Part shown: piece after piece, positions 1 through 12,931 of the stretch
How positions within the stretch are numbered: the stretch's first letter is position 1
How the letters are laid out: each line of letters starts with the position of its first letter
Assembly: GCF_018143015.1 (NCBI RefSeq)
Contig: NC_054752.1
Coordinates: 5,195,216 to 5,259,215, forward strand
Direction: 5' to 3'
Length of the DNA: 64,000 nucleotides
Origin: Lytechinus variegatus
Taxonomy: Eukaryota > Echinodermata > Echinoidea > Temnopleuroida > Toxopneustidae
Notes under the pieces: generated by a model
What the model was told of the DNA's origin: nothing
Seen by the model: the letters and a program-made list of their open reading frames with translations, nothing else
Database searches by the model: none
Translations under genes and position numbers: made by a program

Positions 1-3000
1 TAGAATTTGGCTGAAGAGTGGTGGATTCAAGAGGGAAGGGGGGGGGGGTTGAGAAAAGCATAGTTATTGGGGGGGGGGCTGATAATGAGTTCTACTGCTA
101 TCTTGTTCAACTTTAACTGACTTCTAGCCAGACTAGCCCCATCCATTTAGAATACAAGCCATCTAATCCCTCTCTCCCTGTGTGTCTCTCTCTCTTACAC
201 CCTGGCTTGGGCCCTTAATTGTCATAGGAAGATGTGAATGTATAGTGTGCTTGTATGTTGATTCTCATTTCTTTTTATTATCTCATTAACTCATGTGAAT
301 CTGGTATTTATATTGGGCAGATCTTGAATCCACATATGCACACTATTCATATCTACAATTTGCATTATAGGATTTGGGCCCTACATTGCATCCATTGTTG
401 AGCTACATATAGGCATGTAGGATGTGTGTAAATCCATAGGGCACTAGACATTAGGAGTAACATTAAAAATGGTCATTACATAACACATCTGTATATTTCA
501 TGCATTTCTTTGTGATAAAGTGAGTGTACAGATGTTAAAGAAAAGCCAGGAAGGTAAATTAAAAAGAAACCTTCATGTGCATATAATACAGGTCTCACGG
601 GCCTAATCACAAGTGGCAGGCCCTAGATATTCATTCGAGCCAACCCATTGCTATTTTTTTTATTTTGATATGGCTGATTGACAAAGTGTATGCATATGAT
701 TGTCCATCTAAAACTGATTCTATTTTTGGTAATTACTGAACTTCTTTTTCCCAAATTGGGAAGAAATATCACCAATTTTGGACTATATTTTGACTGGCGG
801 AAGGATTAGGGCTATTTTGCTGTTTGAGGTGATGAATCTGCTCCACCCGACGGTGTCTTCAAACACGCCAATTTATTTTTAAAATGAGCCGGTCGAGGGA
901 CCCTTTTCTGGTCAGATATGGATTGCCAGATATAAATCCTATCCACTGGTAGTAAACATTCGACCACCGAATTTCATCCTTATTTCTTATGAATTTTTTA
1001 AAGTGCCAATTTAACACATGAGTCTATGGGGAATGAATTAGGCCTGTGAGACCTGTAAGTACCTTGACCATAGCCTATTACATGGGGAATTCCCTAGTAC
1101 TAAATACCTGCCCAACTCTTCAGTAGCAGGTGATTTCACTAGTATACATGTTTCAATCATCAAGAGGTCCAAAAACTGAACTTCATGGCTATATACAAGG
1201 CTACATGGGGGTATAACAGGTAACAAGTTGTTATTAGTAACTCTGTGTTTGTGTACCTAGGCTAGGCTGTGTAGCCGCTGTGCGTGTCACTGGGTCTGGG
1301 ACTGGGGTTGCTTGCATGTTGTGTGTTTTCGTATACCGACGAGCGCTGCTAGCTGTAAATCGTGTATAGCACCCATCACAATATATAGTACACATTAGAT
1401 TAGGCCTTGCATCAATTGCACTTGTGAAATGGGTTCATGGGGAAGGGAATGAGAAGAGAAAACTTTAGAATTTGGCTGAAGAGTGGTGGATTCAAGAGGG
1501 AAGGGGGGGGGGGGGGGTTGAGAAAAGCATAGTTATTGGGGGGGGGGCTGATAATGAGTTCTACTGCTATCTTGTTCAACTTTAACTGACTTCTAGCCAG
1601 ACTAGCCCCCATCCATTTAGAATACAAGCCATCTAATCCCTCTCTCCCTGTGTGTCTCTCTCTCTTACACCCTGGCTTGGGCCCTTAATTGTCATAGGAA
1701 GATGTGAATGTATAGTGTGCTTGTATGTTGATTCTCATTTCTTTTTATTATCTCATTAACTCATGTGAATCTGGTATTTATATTGGGCAGATCTTGAATC
1801 CACATATGCACACTATTCATATCTACAATTTGCATTATAGGATTTGGGCCCTACATTGCATCCATTGTTGAGCTACATATAGGCATGTAGGATGTGTGTA
1901 AATCCATAGGGCACTAGACATTAGGAGTAACATTAAAAATGGTCATTACATAACACATCTGTATATTTCATGCATTTCTTTGTGATAAAGTGAGTGTACA
2001 GATGTTAAAGAAAAGCCAGGAAGGTAAATTAAAAAGAAACCTTCATGTGCCATATAAGGTCTCACGGGCCTAATCACAAGTGGCAGGCCCTAGATATTCA
2101 TTCGAGCCAACCCATTGCTATTTTTTTTTATTTTGATATGGCTGATTGACAAAGTGTATGCATATGATTGTCCATCTAACACTGATTCTATTTTTGGTAA
2201 TTACTGAACTTCCTTTTCCCAAATTGGGAAGAAATATCACCAATTTTGGACTATATTTTGACTGGCGGAAGGATTAGGGCTATTATGCTGTTTGAGGTGA
2301 TGAATCTGCTCCACCCGACGGTGTCTTCAAACACGCCAATATATTTTTAAAATGAGCAGGTCGAGGGACTCTTTTCTGGTCAGATATGGATTGCCAGACA
2401 TATATCCTATACACTGGTAGTAAACATTCGACCCCCGAATTTCATCCTTATTTCTTATGATTTTTTTAAAGTGCCAATTTAACACATGAGTCTATGGGGA
2501 ATGAATTAGGCCTGTGAGACCTGTAAGTACCTTGACCATAGCCTATTACATGGGGAATTCCCTAGTACTAAATACCTGCCCAACTCTTCAGTAGCAGGTG
2601 ATTTCACTAGTATACATGTTTCAATCATCAAGAGGTCCAAAAACTGAACTTCATGGCTATATACAAGGCTACATGGGGGTATAACAGGTAACAAGTTGTT
2701 ATTAGTAACTCTGTGTTTGTGTACCTAGGCTAGGCTGTGTAGCCGCTGTGCGTGTCACTGGGTCTGGGACTGGGGTTGCTTGCATGTTGTGTGTTTTCGT
2801 ATACCGACGAGCGTGCTAGCTGTAAATCGTGTATAGCACCCATCACAATATATAGTACACATTAGATTAGGCCTTGCATCAATTGCACTTGTGAAATGGG
2901 TTCATGGGGAAGGGAATGAGAAGAGAAAACTTTAGAATTTGGCTGAAGAGTGGTGGATTCAAGAGGGAAGGGGGGGGGGGGGTTGAGAAAAGCATAGTTA

Positions 3001-3989
3001 TTGGGGGGGGGGCTGATAATGAGTTCTACTGCTATCTTGTTCAACTGTAACTGACTTCTAGCAGACTAGCCCCCATCCATTTAGAATACAAGCCATCTAA
3101 TCCCCTCTCTCCCTGTGTGTCTCTCTCTCTTACACCCTGGCTTGGGCCTTAATTGTCATAGGAAGATGTGAATGTATAGTGTGCTTGTATGTTGATTCTC
3201 ATTTCTTTTTATTATCTCATTAACTCATGTGAATCTGGTATTTATATTGGGCAGATCTTGAATCCACATATGCACACTATTCATATCTACAATTTGCATT
3301 ATAGGATTTGGGCCCTACATTGCATCCATTGTTGAGCTACATATAGGCATGTAGGATGTGTGTACATCCATAGGGCACTAGACATTAGGAGTAACATTAA
3401 AAATGGTCATTACATAACACATCTGTATATTTCATGCATTTCTTTGTGATAAAGTGAGTGTACAGATGTTAAAGAAAAGCCAGGAAGGTAAATTAAAAAG
3501 AAACCTTCATGTGCCATATAATACAGGTCTCACGGGCCTAATCACTAGTGGCAGGCCCTAGATATTCATTCGAGCCAACCCATTGCTATTTTTTTTAATT
3601 TGATATGGCTGATTGACAAAGTGTATGCATATGATTGTCCATCTAACACTGATTCTATTTTTGGTAATTACTGAACTTCTTTTTCCCAAATTGGGAAGAA
3701 TATCACCAATTTTGGACTATATTTTGACTGGCGGAAGGATTAGGGCTATTTTGCTGTTTGAGGTGATGAATCTGCTCCACCCGACGGTGTCTTCAAACAC
3801 GCCAATTTATTTTTAAAATGAGCCGGTCGAGGGACCCTTTTCTGGTCAGATATGGATTGCCAGATATAAATCCTATCCACTGGTAGTAAACATTCGACCC
3901 CCGAATTTCATCCTTATTTCTTATGAATTTTTTAAAGTGCCAATTTAACACATGAGTCTATGGGGAATGAATTAGGCCTGTGAGACCTA
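1..3989. repeat. 1.47-kb tandem repeat, about 2.7 copies
   Basis: Three head-to-tail copies begin at 1, 1466 and 2933. The third stops at about 3989, where the sequence changes abruptly. Copies are nearly identical, differing by a few substitutions and by the length of poly-G and poly-T runs. The array probably continues to the left of the window. The short open frames repeated in each copy (for example about 1038-1226 and 2506-2694, minus) are bounded by stops, have no domain, and are kept only because the unit is kept. I see no gene, no terminal inverted repeats and no tRNA-like promoter in the unit. It could be a satellite-like array or a recent local duplication. Confidence 0.9.
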
Positions 3990-4848
3990 CCGTATTACCG
4001 TGCTTTGTATTTCGCTGACCCGAGAGAGGTAAAAGGGACTGGGAATACTTCGAAGCTATACTCAAGGCTGCGAAAAGGAATGCCAAAAAGTTATGAATTG
4101 TAAAAAAAAACTTTGAATAATGCGACCAAAATACACAAACAACCCCCCCTCATGACAATCTGTGAACAATTTTAACCATGTTTAGAAAAATTCCAGCTCG
4201 ATTGAGTGGAAAACCACGGAGAAAAGCTGCTTCAAACAACGGAAGGACACACAAGATTAGCCAAATTATAGTAAGGATACCATGAAGACAAAGTGCATTT
4301 TGTTAAATTCATTTTGATATATATTTGAACGCCGGGTGCCACTTCCAATGACGAGTGGATACCGGGTGCGACCAAAGTAACGCGCCTAGGATCTCGTCCT
4401 AAAAATTTGGCATGTTACATACATGTATGCAGTAAGAATGATAAGGGTGACAGAAACTCTAAATACCCCACAAGGGGGTAAACGTTTCGCTAAACAAGCT
4501 ACGTGTTTAAAGACAAATTTGGGAAAGTAAAAAGCAAGACTAAAATTCTTTATAAAGAAAGTCCTTTGTGCCCCAACACTACGTGTTTAAAGTCCGATTT
4601 GAGCGAGGTGTGGGAGATGTGTGACGGTACGAAACCCAATGTAAAGGTTAAAACCGATATCCGTGACAAATATTGCTGTACGTGCCTTGGGGGTCAGTTC
4701 AGGGAGTACTTATCAAGGGTATCGTTCTGTTTTCAAAACTTTTTTATGGTGGGCTTTCATACGACAAAACTTGTTAAGGGGGGACATTTTCAGAAAATGG
4801 AAAATACCTGTGGAGGGTGCTTAATGAATAATAGTGAATAATAGCCCA
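3990..4848 (+). other. Unassigned region with a 112-codon open frame
   Basis: Unique spacer between the 1.47-kb array and the 3' flank of gene A. An open frame at 4503-4841 (+) encodes a Lys- and Cys-rich protein with a Cys-Cys-x-Cys and a Cys-x-x-Cys group, but I recognise no family, no splice sites and no codon pattern that would establish it as a gene. It may be debris of a mobile element. The phrase ACGTGTTTAAAG occurs twice inside it, about 80 bp apart, which suggests a small internal duplication. Confidence 0.25.
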
Positions 4849-5089
4849 CATTATACGCTATCAAACTTCTCTCCTCACTGCCCCCCCCCCCCCTTCTCTT
4901 ACACACACGCCCACCCGCCCACACACGTATTCACTCACACCCAATCGTGTATGCCCACCAACTCCAGCACACCTGACTTTTATCACTCTCTATCGTCATC
5001 TTCCAATAATGCAATTGCTTTCATACTTTAGAGATAGGGTGTCTTTGTATTATTGTCATGGGAATTGTAATGAAAATCCACCTATCTCA

Positions 5090-5490
5090 CTTCCGACATC
5101 ATTATTTCCCGCGCTATCTCTCTCTTCACTGATCTCTCTTCCCTTCTCTCTCTCTCTTTCTCCTTCTCAATTATCCTCTTTCAATCATTTATTATCTAGG
5201 ACTTATAATTCAATGAATGCATTTCTCGCTTTCTAGTTCCCTCCCCTCTTCTCTCAGTCACCTCCACCTCCCATCTCTCCCACTCTCTCTCTCTTCATCT
5301 CTCTCCCCTTCTCTCTCTTTCAATTATCCTCTTTCAGTCATTTATTATCTGGTACTTATAATTCAATGAATGCATTTCTCGCTTTCTAGTTCCCTCCCCT
5401 CTTCTCTCAGTCACCTCCACCTCCCATCTCTCCCACCCCCCCCTCTCTCCCCCCTCTCTCTCTCATCGTCTCTCCAATCATTCACAGTAT
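5090..5490. repeat. CT-rich polypyrimidine tract with internal duplication
   Basis: Almost pure C/T sequence. A segment with TTCAATTATCCTCTTTCA followed by a TTATTATCT core occurs twice, at about 5167 and 5320, giving a roughly 155-bp tandem duplication. Open frames here are low-complexity Ser/Leu/Pro strings and are not genes. Confidence 0.8.
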
Positions 5491-6064
5491 TTTTACTCTT
5501 GAAATCACGAGACTGTGCGGCTTGTATTGTGAAAGATGAATGCTTTTATTGAAACATGAAAATCATCTAGCATGAAGAGAATAAATACCCTGGAATATGT
5601 GATTTTATTTTTCTTATACAAACATTACTCACGTCACAGACTATCCTCTTCAGGTAAGACTTTGTCACAATACAGTATAGAATCAAGGGGTTTTACCTTG
5701 CTTTCCCAAAATGTATTCTTGTTTGGGGTTTCCGCTACTGTTTACGAAATTCATGAAAGCAAAAATAACCGTGTGGGCTAAGTTATTATTATTTAGCCAA
5801 CTGAGCACTTTGTATAATGTCGAGTTTGGCCATTCCCATATGGTCTTATATATCCACTTGATCTAACAGCATTTATGGTATATCATTATATGAATTAATT
5901 ATGGATCACATTTCCATTCGGCAAGTAAGCGATACCCAATTTTGGCATTAGACTAGATGATATTTAAGACCAAGGGATGGTTGTACCAAACTAATACCAG
6001 ACCACATTGATGGTAGACCAAGTGGGTTTGATGATGATCGGAGAATAAAAATACGTCAACTTCA

Positions 6065-6440
6065 CTAACCCCCCTCTCCCGTCTCTCTCCCTTTTTGCTT
6101 GTCACATTCTCTCACTACCCCCCCCCCCCCCCCCCTCTCTCTATCTCTCGGGTGTTCCTTCTCTGTCTCTGAATGTTCATTTGCCATCTCCCTTTCCCTA
6201 TATTACTCTCTTTCTGTCTCATTCCTTGAATAAATTCGTCCGATTCTTCATCTCTGTCTCTGTGTCTCCCTTCCGTCTCCCCTCTATTTTGCTTCATATG
6301 TCTCTATTTCTGTATCTCCCTCTCGTCCCCTCCTGCCCTGTTTCCCTTCCTTTCCTGTCTCTTTCACTGCTTGTGTCTTTGTTTCCCCGTCTCTCTCTCC
6401 CTCACTTTAGCTCTCTCTGCACATCTCTTTTCTTGTGATT
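6065..6440. repeat. CT-rich polypyrimidine tract with poly-C
   Basis: CT-rich low-complexity sequence with a C run at about 6120-6135. The same tract is found at 26222-26585, and diverged versions at 41890-42190 and 57100-57415, so it is an old part of the duplicated unit. Confidence 0.8.
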
Positions 6441-6581
6441 CTTATTGGTCACATATTAACTTCTGAAATAATTAGTCTTACAGCAGTACAGGATTCTTTG
6501 AGGAGCGATGAAATTTATTAAGGCGGAAACCCAAGCATGGCAATGATAGACACCCATTTTCATTTTATCAATTGTTTTTAA

Positions 6582-6932
6582 AGGTCAAGCCCACCCAAAA
6601 TAATAATTTGAATCATTATAAAAAAGTCAAGCAAGCATGACGCTTACAAATTTTATCAAAATCGGATAAAAATAAAAAAAAGGTATGACATGTTACAGTT
6701 TCTCAGTTTTTCCGAAGACAGTCATATGCTTACATGTAAAACAATAACTCAGTGATATGCAAGCGAGAGAGTCAATGATATCCCTCACCCACTTTTTCTC
6801 TTTTATTATTGTTTGACATTTTACAACTTTCAATGTTTACAGATTTGACAATAACCAGCTTAAACGAAATTGACTTGTTTGCTTTTTCTTATTTTACGTA
6901 AATCTACTTTTTTGTTCGGGTGGACTTTTCCT
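6582..6932. mobile_element. TTAA-flanked MITE (copy in gene A flank)
   Basis: Flanked by TTAA at 6578-6581 and 6933-6936. Ends are inverted: AGGTCAAGCCCACCC on the left and GGGTGGACTTTTCCT on the right. A TTAA target duplication is typical of piggyBac- and Kolobok-type transposition. There is no coding capacity. A diverged copy lies at the orthologous place, 26734-27083, so insertion predates the A/B duplication. Confidence 0.8.
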
Positions 6933-7488
6933 TTAACATGATTAAGCAGATTAAGATATTAAAATCATCTAATATAAAGTCTATGAAAAAGATACATTTA
7001 AAACAGCTGCAAAAAGAAAGAATGCCGGATAATACGTTCAATAAACTTTTCCAACCTTCACTAATATTTTAACTTTATTTAGAAAATCTTTGGAAGTAGA
7101 TAAAAAAAGATGTTAAACTTAAATAGAGTGAAGAATATACTTATGATCAGTAACTCGGTTACATCACGGTTAATAGTAAATATAATGTATGAAAATAATA
7201 ATAAAAAAGGTGTTTGGATTTGTGTTTGAGTAAAATGTATTCTAACTATCGCTAATCCCAAATTTACTTTTAAAAATTCCTTTGGTAATACAAATATACA
7301 GTTTTGTATTGAAATGATTTAGTGTAACGTATATGCAGACATTTTGCTAACTCATGGTTAATAGAAAAATATAATTCATAAAAACAACAATAGACGATCT
7401 CAGAAAGCGTTTACAACCCCTTTCGCAGACTATAGCGCTAACATCCTATTTTCATTTTATACTCCTAAGTATTAATACAAAATCATTA

Positions 7489-7664
7489 CAGGGGGCCGTT
7501 TCATAAAGGCGTTCGTATGTATGGTGACTATATGAACGACTGGTGAACCGTTTTTAAGCGCTACACCATCGCCAATGATGTTTACCATTTACCAAAAGAA
7601 AGGATCACCAGTCGTTCTTAAAGTCGCTCTTAACTTACGAACATGCTTATGAAACACCCACCTG
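7489..7664. mobile_element. Short palindromic MITE
   Basis: About 176 bp, ending CAGGGGGCCGTTTCATAA on the left and TTATGAAACACCCACCTG on the right, with arms that pair over most of their length around GAACGACTGGTGA and TCACCAGTCGTTC. The same element is at the orthologous site 27632-27818. No coding capacity. Confidence 0.8.
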
Positions 7665-9282
7665 TTAGTACGAAACATGAAACGAATTTCATCGATTACA
7701 AACGAAACTTTTCAGGACCCCTATGTGATTACATGTATGATCTTCATAATCACAGTATAAAAATATTCCATCATTTTCTTACTGCTTTATACATATTTGA
7801 AAATTGAAATTTCATACATAATGTTTCATACTGTCATGTTTTGGCGATCCAGCCTTACAGGTTTTTTTATAACCTCATGGAAAGCCACGCAATAGATTTT
7901 GTACCTACTTACATTTGATGTTTCTTTGTATTCTTATTTTATTTGCGATTTGAAGATTGAATTGAATTGAATGTATTATAAAACAAAATATTATTGTCAA
8001 ATGAATGAAGTTTATAAATTTAAATTATATATTCAGTTAGACAAGATAAAGAGTCTGAGGCGGTATTTAGAAAACAAAAACCATATTTACAGCAGTTTAT
8101 CCACCATTTGAGGCAGAATAATCTCCTTCAATCAAATGCATCTAAAATATAAGCCTTGTGTTTAAAAAAATTATACCAGCAATCAATAAATTCTTTTAGA
8201 CTATAGCAGAATCACCTTTTAAATGCACTAAGTGAGAGTAAATAGAAGTATAAGTAAAGCATTATCCTTGAAAAGAACCAAATGATACATACCTCTAAAA
8301 ATGTTTCCATGGTGTTTTTTTTATTACAGTAGATTCAGATATTCAAATGATTTAGTTGTAGTATGTACAAATGATCTTATACATGTTATATAACTTTTTG
8401 TTAAAAGTAAAATATGATACATGAAAACATCAAAGGATGATTGGATAAACCGTTTAAAAAATAACAACTATCGCATACATCCCATATTCCCAATTAAGTG
8501 TTTATTATCTTTCCCATTCAAGTTCATTTACGTTATTCAGATGAAAAGATGTCGTCAAAACAATTTTGAATGAACAAAGAATTGATAAAAATAATTTGTT
8601 TAAGCTTGGAAAACGATACAAATCTAACCGACTTCAGTTCTTTAGGTGATCATAATAATGCGCCTGCGAATATATGATTTTCTGCATCATTAATACGCAA
8701 TTGAACATAAATTTCCAGCAACACAGTCACTGCACGATATAGTATGGAAATAAACGTATTTACATCAGTCTGCCACAAACATCTAACTGATCATGTTTAC
8801 TAAAGCAAATGAATCAATTATGTATCTGGATGTTTTGATATAAAAACCGACCTGCAATCAGCGACAATTTTCTGTTCAACTCTTGCAGATATTCATTTAA
8901 TTCTTAAGAAGAAATAATGTAGTCAAAATACTCTCGATTACACAAAGCATTATCAAAACCATTTCCGTTCGGATGAAAATTTAAAAAATCCAACAAATTG
9001 CAGTTATCGTTTTATTGCACCTGCAACTAAATCGTAATTAAACAAAAATTTAATAAACATTTCAGCAAGTCATTGATGCAGGCCTACTTGAATGGAACAT
9101 GTCAAACAAATATTATAAATATGCAGCTGTTCATTAAAAGCAATTTACTCTTTATACACAAGGACATTCAAATTATAATTTAAATATCCTGCTTGAATTT
9201 TGCAGAAGCACATATTCACATGGTAATTAGATAAAAAAGCAATAAGCAAAGCATTTCCCTTTCATGAACTCCAAAAAACAAA

Positions 9283-9349
9283 AACAAACATAGCTATACA
9301 TACAAAAACAAAAATAGCTATACATACAAAAACAAAAATAGCTATACAT
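9283..9349. repeat. 24-bp short tandem repeat, about 3 copies
   Basis: Three tandem copies of a unit built on ACAAAAACAAAAATAGCTAT. It is present in the gene A flank but reduced to one unit at the matching place near 29310. Confidence 0.7.
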
Positions 9350-10355
9350 GACCACAATGTAATAAATCACCATCAAATGCGCATTCTGGTAACAGCAGAT
9401 CCCGTTTAGTAAATAAGCACTATACTGGTACATTTTGGTTACCAAGTCCCAATTGTGAAGTTAAACACTACTGCTTATATATAAAGTGGTATGTTTTTTG
9501 CCAAGAGTACAAAGTGCAATTTACCTAGATGTATTGTAATCATTGTAACAGCCCCCTCTCTCGGTAAATCTAGGTGACTATTATCATGTCATGATCGAGA
9601 TAATTTCAGGGGTAGTTTCGTATGTAGCCACACCAAAATAATTCGTTGGTTTATGTTGATCTGATATTAGAAGTGAAAATATACAAACAAGCAAGCAATG
9701 CTTAGATGTAATGCGCATCGAGGTATAGCGAGCGTGACCTCGCAATCCTCTCTAAAATCGCAACATTATGAGAACAATTATAATTTAATATAACGCGTTG
9801 AAAGGAGTCAAAGGTACAATTTCAATCTATAAAGGGGTATAGCGTTCCATGTAATGTGAATCAAGATATCACTGAACAATTATTTGGAGTAACAACTACT
9901 GTTTCATTAGCAGGATAAGACCGTGGTAGCTATAAAACACACGATGGACTATTATGAAAAGGACAATTTTTTTAACCGGCATGATTACATAATGTGGAAC
10001 ATTCCAACTGTTCAATTTAACATATGGAACTGAACTCAAATAAAATATGCACGGGTACAGTAATTTAGAGCTGCTATGCAGACACACTTAATATTAATGT
10101 TTACTCACGCCAACAAAGCGACGCCGGAGTCTGGTATACTAGTAAGATATTCTGAAACAACGTGTACAATAAAAGAGTATAATCCTGATAGGTTTTCAAT
10201 ATAAATATGAAGCGTACCCACAATCAAACCATGGATTACAAGGAATCATGCGTTTTCATTGTGTTTTTTTCTTTTCAATTTGAAAGCATATAAGCATATA
10301 ATGGTAAGATGTAGCAACATTCCAATATCATTTGTTTGTTTGGTCTTATTATCTG

Positions 10356-12208
10356 TCATGGATCTATACAGAGGATGAATGTCTTTTTGAATATGAGAAT
10401 ATTATCTCCATCAGATGCAATCATATTCCCTGATGACGTCATAATCACTCGAGATGCGATTAGGTGATTGAATCTATCCTTTTTATACAGTCTAGTTGAT
10501 AAAGGGAATGATGCTACTCTTTTCTTCATATCACCCTCACTCATCACCTGATCAATCACACACGTCTTTCTCTCATCATCTGATGTCACGACGTAGAGGT
10601 CGTCTGTCTTACGATCAACACACACATTCAAGATGACATCACTGTGGGGATTTCCCTATGATCACCCTCTCTGTCAATGATGAGCGCTCTGCGATCTCTT
10701 GTATAGGGTAGAGCAATGATGTGACCTGATGACAGCACATCGCGCATTACTATCTTCTCTTTACACGTGATGGTATTGATAATCTCATCATTAGCTGGGT
10801 TGATGACGTATATCATAGACTGACCAGCTTCAGCAGCGATGATCATCCCATCCTGATCGATTGCAACGCGCACCGCTACATCAGTACGCGTCGTGTTTCT
10901 TGGTATTGTGACGTCATTGATGTGATTCCACTGTCTGTCGTATACACTGATGCACCCAGGTAGACTGTCTCCTGTACAACCTGTGATGTATCTACCACAT
11001 ACTATCTTGTCATCATTCAGTACTGCACATGAGATTATACATGATGTATCACTACCGTTGATCACTCTCTGTGTGGTTTTACTGTTCAAATCTAACATGT
11101 AGGTATGTGTTCCACCAATCAGTGCATCTCTGATCATCACCTTATCTTCATCTATACATCCAGCAATACGCGGGTATCTGATTTTATCTGTGACATTGAT
11201 TGTATCAATGAGCTTCCACTCTCCATCATACCCATCAATTCTTCCATCATACTTCTCTCTCCCAACACCCTTCACAAACCTCACACCTGATACAACACGA
11301 TTTATTTCTTTCACCTCACCCTCATTCAGTTGCTTCTTTAGTTCCTCACTCACTGATGCATGCACACGATGTCCATCTGTGACAATATTTTTATCGTCGT
11401 CAAGAATTCTGTCCAGTGTCTCTTTTGCTTTCTCTGCTGATTTGGTGTCGTCTTGCCATGATTTTTCAAGCTCTCCAATCTTTCTCTCGATCATTTGAGC
11501 GATGTTGTGAATGTCTCCATGAAGAATGCGTTGTTTATCAATTATCGGTTTTCGTCTTTTCTCTGCAATCGAACGATTTTCTTCATGCCGCTTCTCCCTC
11601 TTCTCATTGTTCTTTTCAATTTTATCCTCGAGCTTTTCGAACTCTCCTCCTGGAGCTTTCGAATCTCATCCTGGATATCTTCATTTTCCCCATCAATATC
11701 GCTATTGATTTTATCAGCATCTTCCTTTTCCCTCGCTCTGTCTCCTTCGATCGCGTTTTTCGATTTCGGAATCAACATCATTCTGAATAGTTTGTAGATG
11801 TTCGTCTTTGGCGTGTCTGGTCTTATGAATCTCATTTCCATAGACGCGACATAACTCTGATTTATCAATCGCCCTATTCTTTAGGATGCTGAGATCTTCT
11901 CTATTTTTCTTCAGTGCGATCATGATATCCTCTTGAACGCACTGTTCTCGGCGATGATCTGTCAATGCACATGAATAACATAATGGTACGTTATGTGTTC
12001 TGCAGTACAAGTCCATGATTTTCTCGTGTTTTTCACAGAAGAGATTAGGTGCACCTCTTCGTACAATTCCGATGCATTCTTTTTTCAAGGCGCAGTCATG
12101 ACAGAGCTTCTTCTTTTCCTTCACGTAGAACGTGACGTCAGTAATCGATTCACAGTCGGCTTCTTCACAAACAGCGCCCTTTTCTACTGAGCTGAACTTA
12201 GACGCCAT
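10356..12208 (-). pseudogene. TRIM-like gene A: B-box / coiled-coil / propeller pseudogene
   Basis: Clear paralogue of genes B, C and D, but broken. The start is the ATG at 12206-12208 (Met-Ala-Ser-Lys), matching the other copies; an apparent upstream extension would need a TTG start. Relative to gene C there is a 1-bp insertion near 11749-11762, a 23-bp near-tandem duplication near 11629-11651, and loss of one G in a G-run near 10646-10649. A 4-bp insertion near 10365 removes the ancestral TAG, so the frame would run four codons further. The first frameshift stops translation at 11714 after the B-boxes and the start of the coiled coil (about 164 residues). The first two lesions add 24 bp, so the frame of the following part is restored. 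B-box 2 ligands are kept. It could still make a truncated B-box protein. Confidence 0.9.
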
Positions 12209-12224
12209 AGTGATCAATGTTTTA

Positions 12225-12245
12225 CCTACAGAAGGGATAAGGAGA
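12225..12245 (-). promoter_or_regulatory. Predicted 3' splice site before gene A
   Basis: On the minus strand a pyrimidine-rich stretch, CCTTATCCCTTCTGTAG, ends 17 nt before the ATG. It sits in the same general place as the conserved acceptors of B, C and D, although the local sequence is unrelated. The 5' UTR exon was not located. Confidence 0.45.
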
Positions 12246-12681
12246 AGGATAAGGATAAGCTAAACTGGAGAACAAAAACTGTGTTTTTCATGAAAAAAAT
12301 ATAAAGAGCGTAGCAAAAACGGTAAAAGAGAAGAAAATGAATTAAGAAGGGAAGGATAACGTGTCTTATTTCCTCGTTATTGATTACTCTCCGCCCCTCT
12401 CTATTTTACATTCTGCAGATAAAACTGTATATTCATATTCGATTAGTTTGATGTATTTCCGTTTCACAATTGTTCATTATGATAAACATAACATAACAAG
12501 TTTGAAAATGCTACAAGCAAAAATACAACATGTATTATTATAGAATTAAAGAACACAATTAATTAAATAAAGATATCTCAAATGACATTTGTATTAAAAG
12601 TAAAACGGAGGGACTTGCTGAAAAATGGAAAGCTTTTATAAGAGGCAAGCACCTTACTTCAATTAAATTAGATACAAACAT
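12246..12681. other. Intergenic, no gene seen
   Basis: AT-rich sequence upstream of gene A. It does not match the proximal 5' flanks of genes B, C or D, so gene A has a different upstream region from its paralogues. Confidence 0.6.
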
Positions 12682-12700
12682 GGGATTGGCGGTGCCAGGT

Positions 12701-12931
12701 AAAAATGGCAGAGGTAAAAATGGCAGAGGTAATAATGGCAGAGGTAATAATGGCGGAGGTAATAATGGCAAAGGTAAAAATGGCAAAAGGTAAAAATGGC
12801 AGAGGTAAAAATGGCAGAGGTAAAAATGGCAGAGGTAAAAATGGCAGAGGTAAAAATGGCAAAGGTAAAAATGGCAGAGGTAAAAATGGCAGAGGTAAAA
12901 ATGGCAAAGGTAAAAATGGCAGAGGTAAAAA
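12701..12931. repeat. 15-bp minisatellite, left arm of foldback element
   Basis: About 15 tandem copies of AAAAATGGCAGAGGT with variants (AATAATGGC, GGCAAAGGT). Open frames on both strands are by-products of a unit length divisible by three. Confidence 0.95.

Larger units (their letters stand above)
4849..10350. repeat. Segmental duplication: 3' flank of gene A (pairs with 22010-30720)
   Basis: Collinear with 22010-30720 once two later insertions in that copy are removed. Shared landmarks, in order, are a poly-C tract, long CT-rich tracts, a TTAA-flanked MITE, a palindromic MITE and a long AT-rich stretch ending at the 3' end of the TRIM-like gene. Divergence is moderate, with many single-base differences and small indels. 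I found no intact gene. Apart from the MITEs listed separately, 7670-10350 is AT-rich non-coding sequence. Confidence 0.85.

Noticed and set aside
6181..6438. Leu/Ser/Phe-rich frames in CT-rich tracts (also 5009, 26324, 41973, 57185)
   Set aside because: Products of polypyrimidine low-complexity sequence.
11190..11797. Open frames antisense to the TRIM-like genes (also near 31461, 46024, 60681)
   Set aside because: Shadows of the conserved minus-strand coding sequence; no independent features.
12701..12931. CRISPR array
   Set aside because: Repeat units are directly adjacent without spacers, and this is animal DNA.
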